Assembly: GCA_016706425.1 (NCBI GenBank)
Contig: JADJJR010000001.1
Coordinates: 1,426,001-1,490,000, forward strand
Direction of reading: 5' to 3'
Source of the DNA: Elusimicrobiota bacterium
GTDB taxonomy: Bacteria > Elusimicrobiota > Elusimicrobia > FEN-1173
DNA: 64,000 nt
The position numbers were made by a program, and so were the translations under genes. Under the pieces are notes generated by a model that was not told where the DNA came from, searched no databases, and was given only the letters and a program-made list of their open reading frames with translations. Shown here one piece after another: positions 9,420 through 18,569 of the stretch (within the stretch, counting starts at the first letter, position 1; every line of letters starts with the position of its first letter).

Positions 9420-10318
9420 GGGTATTTCCTCTTAATGCCCAACAACGGGGGGGAGATTTCGGTGTCTATGGTTGTGGGCGACGAAATCGTGTCGCTGGGG
9501 TTGGTGACCAAATGGACACGGACACCCGTGATCCATCGCGTTTCCATAAATTGATTCAGCGGCGCCGGCGAGGCTTCCACCGTGCCGTCCAGCCGATCAA
9601 AATCGTCCCGATCGATCAAACCGTTGACGTTGCTGTCGGCGTTGGCGGGCAATTCCAAAGCGTTCCGCGTCCCGGTGAAATCAAAAGATAATTCACGCAG
9701 GCCACGGTCCAAAATCACCGTTGAAGGCTCACAAACCCCGTCGTAACAAAAAGTGCGCCACAACACCCCGGAGGCGGTCGAGACGGAGGGAGGCGTGTAT
9801 TCGTAGCGGCAGAGCACGTCCCGCCGGCCGTCTTGGTTTTCGTCGTCGTCTTCCAAATCAAATCCCTGGCGCCACCCGACACTGGAGATGGACACAGCCA
9901 GATCCCGCAAACGGGTGATGGGGGCTCTGGGGTCGAGAGCGTCGGCGTCATCGTCCGGATCCGATAGGTTGTTAAAACCATCCCCGTCCGAGTCCGCGGT
10001 GGGGGAATACCAGGGAGCGCGGTGGCTGTCCATATAGAAATCGATTCGGGTGGTCGAGGCGACGACCACCTCGTTCATATCGAAAAAATCCATCTCCATG
10101 ACATTCAGCAAGGTCCGGACCGCGGTTTGGCCCTTCAGGCGGACCTCGCTTTGAATCGAGGCCTGAAACACCACGCGGAAAAACCGACTGAAGGCCAAGA
10201 CCACGACCGATAACAAAAGCATCGCGAGCAGGAGTTCCAAAAGCGTCAACCCTTTTTGACGTCGCTCCGCGTTGGCCCGGGCGGCGCGGCGTGAAATCGG
10301 GCAAGGCGCGATATCCAT
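9416..10318 (-). CDS. Prepilin-like protein (PilW/GspJ type) with calcium-loop motifs
   Basis: 300 residues. A type IV prepilin leader ends at Gly23 (RRQKG|LTLLELLLAMLLLSVVVLAF), with Glu at +5 of the mature protein. The rest contains several Asp-rich loops resembling thrombospondin-3/dockerin calcium sites: DSDGDGFNNLSDPDDDAD, DLEDDDENQDGRRD and DSNVNGLIDRDDF. The start at 10318 lies 2 nt after the stop of the upstream gene. A longer version starting inside that gene was rejected. Probably a minor pseudopilin; calcium could stabilise assembly, as known for major pseudopilins (inference). Confidence 0.8.
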   Translation of the reverse strand: MDIAPCPISRRAARANAERRQKGLTLLELLLAMLLLSVVVLAFSRFFRVVFQASIQSEVRLKGQTAVRTLLNVMEMDFFDMNEVVVASTTRIDFYMDSHRAPWYSPTADSDGDGFNNLSDPDDDADALDPRAPITRLRDLAVSISSVGWRQGFDLEDDDENQDGRRDVLCRYEYTPPSVSTASGVLWRTFCYDGVCEPSTVILDRGLRELSFDFTGTRNALELPANADSNVNGLIDRDDFDRLDGTVEASPAPLNQFMETRWITGVRVHLVTNPSDTISSPTTIDTEISPPLLGIKRKYP

Positions 10319-10320
10319 GG

Positions 10321-12348
10321 TCAGTTGACTTGAATGTACCAGTCGTCCAATACGGTCGGGACCCCCGCCCAATTGTCGGCCGACACACGAATTCTCCGGT
10401 GGGTGTTGGCGATGTGCGTGGGCATGGAAAAAGTGTGTGACGGATAGATGTTCAATTGGACATAATTGGACGAATAAGAGAATCGCTGCCCGAAGCTCCC
10501 ATCGGATAAGTATTGGTAAATGTTGTGGCAGAGCGTAAGGGTGTCGTCGCAACAGTCCAGCCGGACCGTGTTCATTTTGATGCCGCTTTCCGGATCCTCA
10601 AATCGAATCCGCCCGAATTGCAACACGCCGCCCAGGGCCACGGCTGTCGTGGTGAGATGGTGGGAGTAATAATAGGCCAAATTGGCCGGGTCGCCGGCGG
10701 TGAAGGCGGACGGGGCGGTGATGGTGGAGGGGGTCACGTCGGCCGAAATGCTGGCCGGCAGGGTGAAGGTCCAGGAGGTCGAAGTCTTGTACATGGCCGT
10801 GTCGCCGGTTTCGTAGGCCATCGTGTAGGTGTCCGGGGCCAACTGCGGAGGCAAGTAACGATCGCTCACGTTCCACAAATATTGAAAGTAACGGCGCGGG
10901 AAAGGAACCGAATTCCAACGGCTGGGGGCACTGAGCCGGTAGCTGATGGGTCGGCCGTCCCAGGTGGCCGTGGAGCGCCCCACACCGTCGGTAATAATCG
11001 CCGCCATGAGATACGAGCTCACGCCGTTGGCGCAACTGCCGTGGAACCAGGGGTCCTCGGAAGACATGTAAATAAAAGGGGAATAACCGCCCGCCGTGTG
11101 GACCCCCTGGGGCCAATAATCCGTGATTTTGGGAGGCGTAGCGTCAACGCAGACCGTCCGATAGACAAAGGGGGAATAGAATCCCCGGTTAAAAGCCCGG
11201 GCCCAAAATTGGGGCCGCCCTTGGGTCATTAACTTTTGTGAAATGCCTCCCAATTCGGCTTGAACATTTACATTTCCCGCCGAATCCGCGTATTGGCTGC
11301 TGTCGGGAACGGTAAGGTTGGAAGGCATGGGCCCGCCATCCGCTCGAAAATAAAAATCCACGCGCGCGCCCGGTTCGGTCGTCCCGATGGCGTTCAGGTG
11401 AGAGGTCGGGGCGCCCGGGCACAGCAGGCCGGCCGGCGTCGGGATCGACTTGTCAACGGACACGTTGACCGGCAGGTTGTCGAGACGAAGGGCGTGTGTC
11501 CCCGCCGCGGCGGGACCGTACCCGTAGTAGCCCGCCGGATAATTCCTTTGGGTGGTGAGTTCAAGGTACGGGATCAAAGTCGAAGTCGCCGGAAAAAAGT
11601 AATAAGTTTTGGAGTGAAAAGGCCTCAATATTTCCAGCTTCAGGGGGGATTCGGTCAACTGCATTTCCTCTCCGGAAAGACCCCCCTCGATCAGGAAAAA
11701 CCCATGGGACGCGACCTCCACATTTTTTCGATACAAGCGAACGGTGAGCTTCTTTAACCCCGTGTCGGGCACCTCGGGAAAAACCTTTCCCCCGACGTTG
11801 CACATGTCAAAGTAATCCAAGTCGGCGTTGCAAAAACGGAAGCAAAGGCTGGGATCGAGGTCGTCGCAACGGTCGGCGTTGGTGTCCCGCCACTCCACCG
11901 AATCTTCCAGAATCCGGTTGTTGTTGGCCATGTCGGAGGAGTCCCGCCGCATATAGAGAGAGTCGATTCGGTAACGGTCAAATCCCCGTTTGCGGATTTC
12001 CTCTTCCATGAAGTTTAGCGTCGGGGAGGAGGTGTTCATCGCCCAAGGCATGAACATTTGGGGCATTCCGCCTGTGGCGATCTTGTTGCTGGAATCGAAC
12101 GAAAAAACGTCGTGAAACGGCATGCCTTTGATTCGATTTTCCATCATTTGAAAAATCGCTGACGCGGCGGTGTTCTGACGGGATTTATCGATCATGAGGG
12201 CGTTCCGCTGAACAAGGCGGCTGGCGGCCACGACCAACATCAAAAGGACCGCCACGGAGATGACGATCTCGACCAACGACAACCCAGCGGAATCACCGGA
12301 ATATTTTTTCTTAAGGGGGAAAACAATTCCGCGCTGGGTTTTTTTCAT
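10321..12348 (-). CDS. Very large prepilin-like protein, 675 aa
   Basis: Class III prepilin leader cleaved after Gly22 (GDSAG|LSLVEIVISVAVLLMLVVAASRL, Glu at +5), then an unusually large globular region with a DTNADRCDDLD calcium-like loop. The C-terminal half carries Ig- or chitobiase-type segments (IGTTEPGARVDFYFRAD, DATPPKITDYWPQGVHTAGG). At 675 residues it is several times the size of normal pilins and looks like a tip adhesin carried on a pilin stem. The start ATG 12348 has a GGAGG site 7 nt upstream; an upstream in-frame ATG has none. First gene of a three-gene operon. Confidence 0.78.
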   Translation of the reverse strand: MKKTQRGIVFPLKKKYSGDSAGLSLVEIVISVAVLLMLVVAASRLVQRNALMIDKSRQNTAASAIFQMMENRIKGMPFHDVFSFDSSNKIATGGMPQMFMPWAMNTSSPTLNFMEEEIRKRGFDRYRIDSLYMRRDSSDMANNNRILEDSVEWRDTNADRCDDLDPSLCFRFCNADLDYFDMCNVGGKVFPEVPDTGLKKLTVRLYRKNVEVASHGFFLIEGGLSGEEMQLTESPLKLEILRPFHSKTYYFFPATSTLIPYLELTTQRNYPAGYYGYGPAAAGTHALRLDNLPVNVSVDKSIPTPAGLLCPGAPTSHLNAIGTTEPGARVDFYFRADGGPMPSNLTVPDSSQYADSAGNVNVQAELGGISQKLMTQGRPQFWARAFNRGFYSPFVYRTVCVDATPPKITDYWPQGVHTAGGYSPFIYMSSEDPWFHGSCANGVSSYLMAAIITDGVGRSTATWDGRPISYRLSAPSRWNSVPFPRRYFQYLWNVSDRYLPPQLAPDTYTMAYETGDTAMYKTSTSWTFTLPASISADVTPSTITAPSAFTAGDPANLAYYYSHHLTTTAVALGGVLQFGRIRFEDPESGIKMNTVRLDCCDDTLTLCHNIYQYLSDGSFGQRFSYSSNYVQLNIYPSHTFSMPTHIANTHRRIRVSADNWAGVPTVLDDWYIQVN

Positions 12349-12367
12349 AGGGGTTCCTCCTGAGATA

Positions 12368-12396
12368 AGCCTATCCCCTCCACGCGGGGTCGTCAA
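12368..12396 (-). promoter_or_regulatory. Candidate sigma70-type promoter for the pilin cluster
   Basis: On the minus strand, TTGACG (12396-12391) and TAGGCT (12373-12368) are separated by 17 nt and lie 20 nt before ATG 12348. The -35 is near-consensus; the -10 is weak. Confidence 0.4.
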
Positions 12397-12461
12397 GGAG
12401 AGAGAATATCTTTTTTATTGCCCGGGAATTTTTTTAGAACCCATGACCTCCAACGTTTTAT

Positions 12462-13208
12462 CTATTCAATGGGTCCCGGTTTGTGCCGGTGCGGTCTCTG
12501 TCGGATGGAGGAGACCGTTTGGACAGGCACCCACCCCTTGAGGGATTTGTCGGCAAGGCCGACCTGGGTCCAACCATTGATGGTTTCAAAGAGGGCGACC
12601 TTCTGTCCTTCGGGAAGCAAAAACCCCACCTGTTCCTGGGCGCTGGGGCCGGCGCGGGCCTCGACACGCTGGGCCACGACCACACCCACGGGCTGGGCGG
12701 CCTGGCGATCCGCCGCCAGGGAGGCGGCAAGGGCAATGGCGTACAAAACCCCCGTGACCCAACGCCCCCACCAGACGAGTTCGCCGGACCGAAAGAGTCC
12801 CGCCAACAAAAGCCCGAAAAAGCCTAAACCGAAAACGGCTGTTCCCGTCCACAAAACATTGACCAAAGTCAAAACGAAATCCCCCGGGGGGGCGCTTTCC
12901 CCGATTTGTCGGCGGATGAGGTCGCGGTTGTGCCGCGCGTCCTCGTGGCGGGGGGACAAAAGGAGGGCCCGCTCGTACCAGAGGCGCGCCGGTCCGATTT
13001 GCCCCAGACGGTAAAGGGCGTTCCCCAGGTTGTAGCGCAGATCGGCGCCCCCCCGTCCCGCGTCAATGAGGGACGCGTAGCCCGCCCGGGCCGCCTCGAA
13101 ATCGCCGACGGCGTAGGCGGCGTCCGCCCGGCGCAGGTCTTCGGCGGCTTCGGCGGCCCCAAGAACCGGGGCCGTCGCGCACAACAGGGCGAACAGACAT
13201 CGCTTCAT
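12462..13208 (-). CDS. batE: BatE-like TPR/SH3 protein
   Basis: 248 residues: a signal peptide, TPR repeats (RRADAAYAVGDFEAARAGYASLI and ADLRYNLGNALYRLGQIGPARLWYERALLLSP), two membrane helices (about 110-155), and a C-terminal SH3-like domain (GVVVAQRVEARAGPSAQEQVGFLLPEGQKVALFETINGWTQVGLADKSLKGWVP). This order is that of BatE proteins in aerotolerance operons. It starts in a 4-nt overlap with batD and is the last gene of the Bat operon. Confidence 0.82.
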   Translation of the reverse strand: MKRCLFALLCATAPVLGAAEAAEDLRRADAAYAVGDFEAARAGYASLIDAGRGGADLRYNLGNALYRLGQIGPARLWYERALLLSPRHEDARHNRDLIRRQIGESAPPGDFVLTLVNVLWTGTAVFGLGFFGLLLAGLFRSGELVWWGRWVTGVLYAIALAASLAADRQAAQPVGVVVAQRVEARAGPSAQEQVGFLLPEGQKVALFETINGWTQVGLADKSLKGWVPVQTVSSIRQRPHRHKPGPIE

Positions 13209-14998
13209 TTTTTGTTGAACCCCTTCTCCAATTCGCCGATCAAGACGCGCAGCTCCGACGCCGCCCGCGCCGCGTCATCGATGGTTAATGCCCCGGGGGC
13301 GTACCGGGCGCGGTCGAACCGTTCCCACATCCCCGCGGCCCGTTGGCCCGTTCCGGAAGAAACAGCGAAACGCGCCAACCCCGCGCCCACCGCTTCGCTG
13401 GTCAACCCGGCGGCCGGGACCCGTAACCGTCGCCCCAAATATTCCAGATAAATCCGGTGCAGGGCCTCGAACCGCCGAGCCGGGTCGGCCGGTGTTTGGA
13501 CGGCCCGCGTCAGGGCCCGCCGCGCGCGCCGGGCGGGGCTTCCCGAAAGGATGTCCGGGTCCAGGCGGCGACGCAGAAAGTCGACGAGAAAAACGAAGAC
13601 GAAAATCGTTCCGGGAGCCCACAGGAGTCCACAAAACCAATTCCGTTTCCGAAGGGGTTTTTGCGCGGCCGAGAGATCCGCGCTCGGCTGGATGTAGCGG
13701 ATGTCCTGGGCAAATTGTTTGATGCCCGTGGGCGTTTCGCCGGCGCCCGCGGGGGGACTTCCGGTCGCCGTGGGATCCTCCGCCGCCTGTCGCACGGACA
13801 ATTTCAAAACGGTCGACTGGACGGTTTTGTAGCCGGAGCCGGGTTCATAGTAATTGAAAGACACGGGCGGGACCGACAAATCGCCGGACACGTCGGGTTT
13901 AAGCACCGTGGTGAAGATTTTTGACCCGCGCACGCGGCCCCCCGAATTGTCGATGTTGAGACTGGAAAGGGTCTCGTATTTTTTAAACCCGTCCAAATTC
14001 GGCAACGCCGGTTGCGAAAGGGCTTTCACGTTGCCGTCGCCCTCCACCGTCACGGTCAAGGCCACCGGTTCGTGGAGCGCCGCCGTCGCTTTATCCAGCC
14101 GGGCGGAAATCCTGTACCGGCCCACGTCGCCTTTAAAACCGGGAGGCCGGTTTTCAGGCGGCAGGGGCCGAACGTTCACCTCCAGGGGGTCGCTGCGCAA
14201 AACGACCCGCCGACCGGAAGCGAAGAAATCATCAAAAAAAGAGGGGAACCCGCCGCTCCCCCGGGAGGAATCACGCACGCCGCACTCCAGGGCCGCCGCT
14301 CCGACGGTGGCCCTCCCGGGAGCGATGGGGAAAAGGGCCGTTGCGAGTTCAATCACCTGGTACTGCCTTCCCCCGATAAGGGTGGTGTATTGTTTTTGCG
14401 GCGGCAGATCCTCGGTCAGGAACCCCGTGGTTTCCGCCGGCCGGTATTGGGGCTGGTTGACCAAGGGAACCCGCGTGTAAAACCGGAACTTCAAGGTCAC
14501 GGCTTCACCGACCACCACGTCTTTTTTGTCGACCGCTGTGGTCACGAACAGGTCCCGCCCGTCGTGAACATCCGCCGCGGGGGGCGGGCCCGGCGCGTTC
14601 GGCGCCGGGTCCGAGAGGACTCCCCCCGAACGGACTTTGACGACGATGGGGTCCGTGGTCAAACGCCGCCCTTTCACGTCGAGGGCGAAGGGGGGGAGGG
14701 TGTGTTCGCCCGGGGATTGGGGGGACAGAGCGTAGGTGTACGTGGTTTCCCGGGACACGGCGCCGTTGATGAAACTGAAATTTTGCGATTGTCCCGCGAA
14801 GGCGGTTTGAAACCCCGGAATCGCCGGGAGCCGCGGCCGCGCCTCCGGCGCCCCCTCGCCGGAGAGGGTGAGTTGTAGGGTCAGGTTGTCGTTCATCGTG
14901 ATTTCGGCGCGGTCGACCCGGGCGGTGAACGACACGTCCCCCGCGCGGGCCGACCCGCCCGCCGTCATCAACGCCCATATAAACACAAACCGTTTCAC
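13205..14998 (-). CDS. batD: BatD family protein (oxygen-tolerance operon)
   Basis: 597 residues: a signal peptide; repeated Ig-like beta domains beginning VSFTARVDRAEITMNDNLTLQLTLSGEG, the diagnostic start of BatD; a SFINGAVSRETTYTYALSPQSPGEHTLPPF block; and a single membrane helix near residue 450 (WFCGLLWAPGTIFVFVFLVDFL) followed by a cytoplasmic tail. It sits between batBC and batE. BatD is thought to place the VWA proteins in the periplasm and inner membrane (family knowledge); the molecular role is unsettled. Confidence 0.88.
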   Translation of the reverse strand: MKRFVFIWALMTAGGSARAGDVSFTARVDRAEITMNDNLTLQLTLSGEGAPEARPRLPAIPGFQTAFAGQSQNFSFINGAVSRETTYTYALSPQSPGEHTLPPFALDVKGRRLTTDPIVVKVRSGGVLSDPAPNAPGPPPAADVHDGRDLFVTTAVDKKDVVVGEAVTLKFRFYTRVPLVNQPQYRPAETTGFLTEDLPPQKQYTTLIGGRQYQVIELATALFPIAPGRATVGAAALECGVRDSSRGSGGFPSFFDDFFASGRRVVLRSDPLEVNVRPLPPENRPPGFKGDVGRYRISARLDKATAALHEPVALTVTVEGDGNVKALSQPALPNLDGFKKYETLSSLNIDNSGGRVRGSKIFTTVLKPDVSGDLSVPPVSFNYYEPGSGYKTVQSTVLKLSVRQAAEDPTATGSPPAGAGETPTGIKQFAQDIRYIQPSADLSAAQKPLRKRNWFCGLLWAPGTIFVFVFLVDFLRRRLDPDILSGSPARRARRALTRAVQTPADPARRFEALHRIYLEYLGRRLRVPAAGLTSEAVGAGLARFAVSSGTGQRAAGMWERFDRARYAPGALTIDDAARAASELRVLIGELEKGFNKK

Positions 14999-15058
14999 TG
15001 TGTGTTCACTCCCGGGTCTCTGAACCCGACGGCCGCGCGCCGGAAGAGAGTTGTCATT

Positions 15059-16642
15059 TTACCAATCATTTCCCGCCGGCGGTTCTTGGGGCCGGCGGGC
15101 GTTGGCTTTATGGCGCGCTTCGTTTTCCCGCTGGGTCAACGCCTGCAGCAGTCGCTCGGCGTCTTCCGGAGACATCCGACCCTCGCGGGGTTCCGGTTTC
15201 CTGTCCCCGTCCTGGGGTTTTTCCCGTTCCTTCTTTTTTTGTTGGGCCAGTTCCAAGTTGTGTTTGGCGTCCGGATCGGCCGGGTTTTCGCGCAGAGCCG
15301 CCTTGTATTTCTCTATCGCGTCGTCGATCCTCTGGTCGCCCCAATGGGCGTTCCCGGCGTTGTAGAGGGCGGCGCCTTTGAGGACCGGGTCGGCGGCGAG
15401 CGCGGCGGCTTTCTCGAAGGCCTCGGCCGCGGAGGCGAACCGCTTTTCGTTGTGCAACCCGTGGGCGAGTTCGAATTGAGCCGCGAAGTCCTGGGGGTTC
15501 GCGAGGGCCCGGTCCGCCAGCTCCCGGGATTCGGGGTAACGCCCCAGCGCGTGGGACGGCGGCGGAAACGCGCCCCACAACACCAGGAGCGTCGCCGTCC
15601 GCGCCCAACGACGCGCCCGCAGGTCGCCCGCGACCCGGCGGAAGTGCCCGGAGGTTTCCGGCCAGAGGAATTCCAGAAGCAAGAGAAGGAAAGCGATGGC
15701 CAACGGCCAAAGATAGTGGTTTTCGCCCTGGCCGTGCACACGGCTTTCGAGGTCTTTTTTCTCCATGCCTTGAATCGCGGCCAGCACGCGGTCGACTTCC
15801 ACTTCGCCTTGGCTGGCGGGGAAAAAAGCGCCCCGGGTCTCCCGCGCCATTTTCTCCAAAGCCGCCGCGTTCATTTTGGACGCCACCGTCCGGCCGTCCT
15901 TGTCTTTTTTGTAGCCCTTGAGAGCGCCGGATTCGTCCCGCAGGGGGATGATCTCCCCCGTCGGACTGCCGAACCCGATGGCGAAAACAGCGACCCCCGC
16001 CTCGACCGCCCGCCCCCGGGCGTCGTCCAACCGACCGCTGTGGTCCTCGCCGTCCGTGAGCAAAACCAAGGCCCGGTGCTTTTTCGATCCCGGCGGGAAA
16101 GCGCCCACGGCCACATCCAGGGCGTCGGCCAGGGAGGTTCCGGCTTTGGGAATGAGGTCCGGCCCCACGAGTTCCAAGAGGGATCGGGCCGCGCCGTAAT
16201 CCAGCGTCAAGGGGCATTGCAGAAAAGCCCTCCCCGCGAAAGCCACCACCCCGACCCGGTCCCCCTGGAGACCGTCGATCAAAAGCCCCAGTTCCCGTTT
16301 CGCTTGGGTCAACCGGTTGGGTGGGATGTCTTCGGCCAACATGCTGGCGGAAACGTCGATGGCGATGAGGACGTCAACGCCCCGTCGGCGGACATCCTGG
16401 AATTCCTGGCCCCAGCGGGGCCCCGCCAAGGACAGAATCAAGAAAGACATACCGAGCAAGCTCAAAAGGGCCTTCACCCGCTGAAGCCGCCCGGTGAAAG
16501 GGTCGTGCAGACGCGCCATGACCCCGGGGCCCCCCAGAGCCGCGGCGACGCGGCTTTTCCACCGGAAAGTCGCCACGGCGAGCACGAGCAACAGCGCGGG
16601 AACCCCCAACAACGCCAGAGCCCAGGCCCGGGTCCAACTCAT
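15059..16642 (-). CDS. batB: BatB-BatC fusion: VWA protein with C-terminal TPR domain
   Basis: 527 residues. The N-terminal membrane helices and a von Willebrand A domain have the MIDAS motif DVSAS (VDVLIAIDVSASMLAEDIPPNRLTQAKREL) and the strand VVLLTDGEDHSG. A further membrane helix follows near residue 330. The C-terminal third is a TPR module (ELADRALANPQDFAAQFELAHGLHNEKRFASAAEAFEKAAAL and GAALYNAGNAHWGDQRIDDAIEKYKAALRENPADPDAKHNLELA), ending in a charged low-complexity tail. In many genomes batB and batC are separate; here they are one polypeptide. Start ATG 16642 overlaps the batA stop (ATGA), so a longer upstream start is unnecessary. Confidence 0.86.
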   Translation of the reverse strand: MSWTRAWALALLGVPALLLVLAVATFRWKSRVAAALGGPGVMARLHDPFTGRLQRVKALLSLLGMSFLILSLAGPRWGQEFQDVRRRGVDVLIAIDVSASMLAEDIPPNRLTQAKRELGLLIDGLQGDRVGVVAFAGRAFLQCPLTLDYGAARSLLELVGPDLIPKAGTSLADALDVAVGAFPPGSKKHRALVLLTDGEDHSGRLDDARGRAVEAGVAVFAIGFGSPTGEIIPLRDESGALKGYKKDKDGRTVASKMNAAALEKMARETRGAFFPASQGEVEVDRVLAAIQGMEKKDLESRVHGQGENHYLWPLAIAFLLLLLEFLWPETSGHFRRVAGDLRARRWARTATLLVLWGAFPPPSHALGRYPESRELADRALANPQDFAAQFELAHGLHNEKRFASAAEAFEKAAALAADPVLKGAALYNAGNAHWGDQRIDDAIEKYKAALRENPADPDAKHNLELAQQKKKEREKPQDGDRKPEPREGRMSPEDAERLLQALTQRENEARHKANARRPQEPPAGNDW

Positions 16643-17628
16643 GGAAACCGCCTCCAGAACCCGTACCGAAGAAAAAGCTCGATGAAAACCAGCGCCAAGG
16701 CCGCCCACAGGAAGGGCCCGTGCGCGTCTCGGTAATCGGAAAAAGTTTCCGTTTTGACGTCGGTCTTTTCCAGCGCGTCGATCTCCTTGTAGGTTTTTTC
16801 GAGGGATTGGAAATCCGTCGCGCGGAAATAGCGCCCGCCCGTGATCTCGGCCACCTGACGGAGGGTCCCTTCGTCCAATTCGTTTTCCGGGGCGGGCACG
16901 GTTTGTTTTCCGAAAAAAGGATGGTCGACTTCAATGGTTCCGCCGCCGGGAGCCCCCGCCCCCACCGTGTGGACCCGCAGTCCCAGGGCCGCGGCCGCCT
17001 TGGCGGCGGTCACCGGGTCCACCTCGCCGAAGTTGCTGCGCCCGTCGGTCAACAGCACGATGATTTTTGATTTGGCCGCGCTGCCTTTCAATCGCGCCGT
17101 GGCCGTCGCCAGGGCCGATCCGATGGCCGTGCGGTCCGGATCCACGAGGCCGATCCGCAGGTTGTCGAGAAACCCGAGCAGGGCGCCGTGATCCAAGGTC
17201 AGCGGGCATTGGGTAAAGGCCTCGCGGGCGAACACCACCAACCCCAGCCGATCCCGGGGACGGTCTTTAATGAATTGCCGCAGGACCTCCATGGCCGCTT
17301 GAAACCGGTTGCGGGGCTTAAAATCCAGACTCCGCATGCTGTCCGACAGATCCAAAACCAACATAATGTCCGTGGCGGGCGTCGTCACCTCCTCGCGTGT
17401 TTGGCCCCTTTGCGGCCGGGCGAGGGCGATCACCACGAGGCCCAGGGCGGCCAAGCGCAGCGCGGCGAGAAAATGTTCTTTTGTCGGCGGACGAAGCCCC
17501 CCGGACAGGATTTTGAAGGAGGGGAAATTGAGACGGGCCCGGGCCCAAAGCCCCCAGCGGCGCTCGTAGGCCGCCAGCAGGGGCAGGAGAAGCAACAACC
17601 ACAGGGCGGCGGGGCGGGCGAAGGTCAT
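16639..17628 (-). CDS. batA: BatA: VWA-domain membrane protein
   Basis: 329 residues: N-terminal membrane helices (ALWLLLLLPLLAAYERRWG; FLAALRLAALGLVVIALARPQ), a VWA domain with MIDAS DLSDS (DIMLVLDLSDSMRSLDFKPRNRFQAAMEVL) and IVLLTDGRSNFGEVDP, and a C-terminal helix (FLWAALALVFIELFLRYGFWRRF). It overlaps both the upstream BatD-like gene and downstream batBC by ATGA. A much longer reading upstream was rejected because it runs through the neighbouring gene. BatA and BatB form inner-membrane VWA partners (family knowledge). Confidence 0.9.
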   Translation of the reverse strand: MTFARPAALWLLLLLPLLAAYERRWGLWARARLNFPSFKILSGGLRPPTKEHFLAALRLAALGLVVIALARPQRGQTREEVTTPATDIMLVLDLSDSMRSLDFKPRNRFQAAMEVLRQFIKDRPRDRLGLVVFAREAFTQCPLTLDHGALLGFLDNLRIGLVDPDRTAIGSALATATARLKGSAAKSKIIVLLTDGRSNFGEVDPVTAAKAAAALGLRVHTVGAGAPGGGTIEVDHPFFGKQTVPAPENELDEGTLRQVAEITGGRYFRATDFQSLEKTYKEIDALEKTDVKTETFSDYRDAHGPFLWAALALVFIELFLRYGFWRRFP

Positions 17629-18569
17629 GGGCGTTCCTCCACTCCCCGGCCCCCGCGGCCGAAGTCGGCGGTGGAGGAAAGCCGCGTGGCCGACACGAAG
17701 GTCCGCACCCGCTCCAAATCCGCGGTCCGTTCCCCCGGCGACAGGACCCCCTTGGCAAATTTGGCCAAGTCGCTGTTGTCCAAAACCGCGCGCAAGGACG
17801 AACGCGTTTCCGCCGTGAGGTGGAGGGTTTTGAGGGCGGCGGATGTTTCCGCGGTCGTTTGGTCCATGGCGGGCACGGCGTAGCGGCCCTCCAAATACTG
17901 CCGCAATATTTCGGTGAGCCGGCTGTAATAGGGCTTGTCCGGGAGTTCCGAATCCGTCCCCAGACGGTCCAAGGCTTCCAGCGCCACTTCGTGGGCGGGC
18001 CGGGGCGGCGGTCCGACGGGTTGCGGGATCCGGGGTCTTCTCCAACGCAACAAAAATCCGACCAACACCGCCAAAAGCAGGGCGCCCAAGAGGGCCGCCA
18101 ACCGCCGCCGGTCCAAGACTTTCTTGAGGCCTCCCTTCATCCCGTGGAATTGCCGGTCCTTGTCCGTTAAGACGGTTCGAACCCTCACCGGGATCGCCGG
18201 CGTCTCGACCGACCGGGCGACGCCCCCGGCCGTTCGGTAAGGGACCGACAGGGCCGGGAGGGTGGAAAGGCCCACCTCGAAAAGGCGCAGGGTCACGGTC
18301 CATTCTTGCCGCGGTTCGGCGCCGGTTTTTTGCGCGGGGCCGGACGAAAAGGCGATCACCTCGAAGGGGGCCGACGGAGCGGGGACGAAGGGTTGAAACC
18401 GAACGCCCTCGTCCGCCACCGCGGTGACTTTCAGTTGGAAGGGTTGACCGACGGTCACTTCCTTCGGTTCCAGGGACGTCTCCAACCGAACCCGGGCCCG
18501 GCCGGGGAGCGCCGTGAACAGGAGGGGGAGAACCAGGAGGAGCGCGTCCGGCCCGGAAAAACGGCGCAT
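17625..18569 (-). CDS. BatD-like membrane protein of the Bat operon
   Basis: 314 residues: a signal peptide (LLLVLPLLFTALPGRA), a beta-rich Ig-like periplasmic domain (VRLETSLEPKEVTVGQPFQLKVTAVADEG), one membrane helix near residue 160 (LAALLGALLLAVLVGFLLRW), and a cytoplasmic DUF4381-like helical tail (ALEALDRLGTDSELPDKPYYSRLTEILRQYLEGRYAVPAMDQTTAE). The gene commonly lies between DUF58 and batA in such operons. The stop of the preceding DUF58 gene overlaps its ATG by one base (TGATG). Confidence 0.75.
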   Translation of the reverse strand: MRRFSGPDALLLVLPLLFTALPGRARVRLETSLEPKEVTVGQPFQLKVTAVADEGVRFQPFVPAPSAPFEVIAFSSGPAQKTGAEPRQEWTVTLRLFEVGLSTLPALSVPYRTAGGVARSVETPAIPVRVRTVLTDKDRQFHGMKGGLKKVLDRRRLAALLGALLLAVLVGFLLRWRRPRIPQPVGPPPRPAHEVALEALDRLGTDSELPDKPYYSRLTEILRQYLEGRYAVPAMDQTTAETSAALKTLHLTAETRSSLRAVLDNSDLAKFAKGVLSPGERTADLERVRTFVSATRLSSTADFGRGGRGVEERP

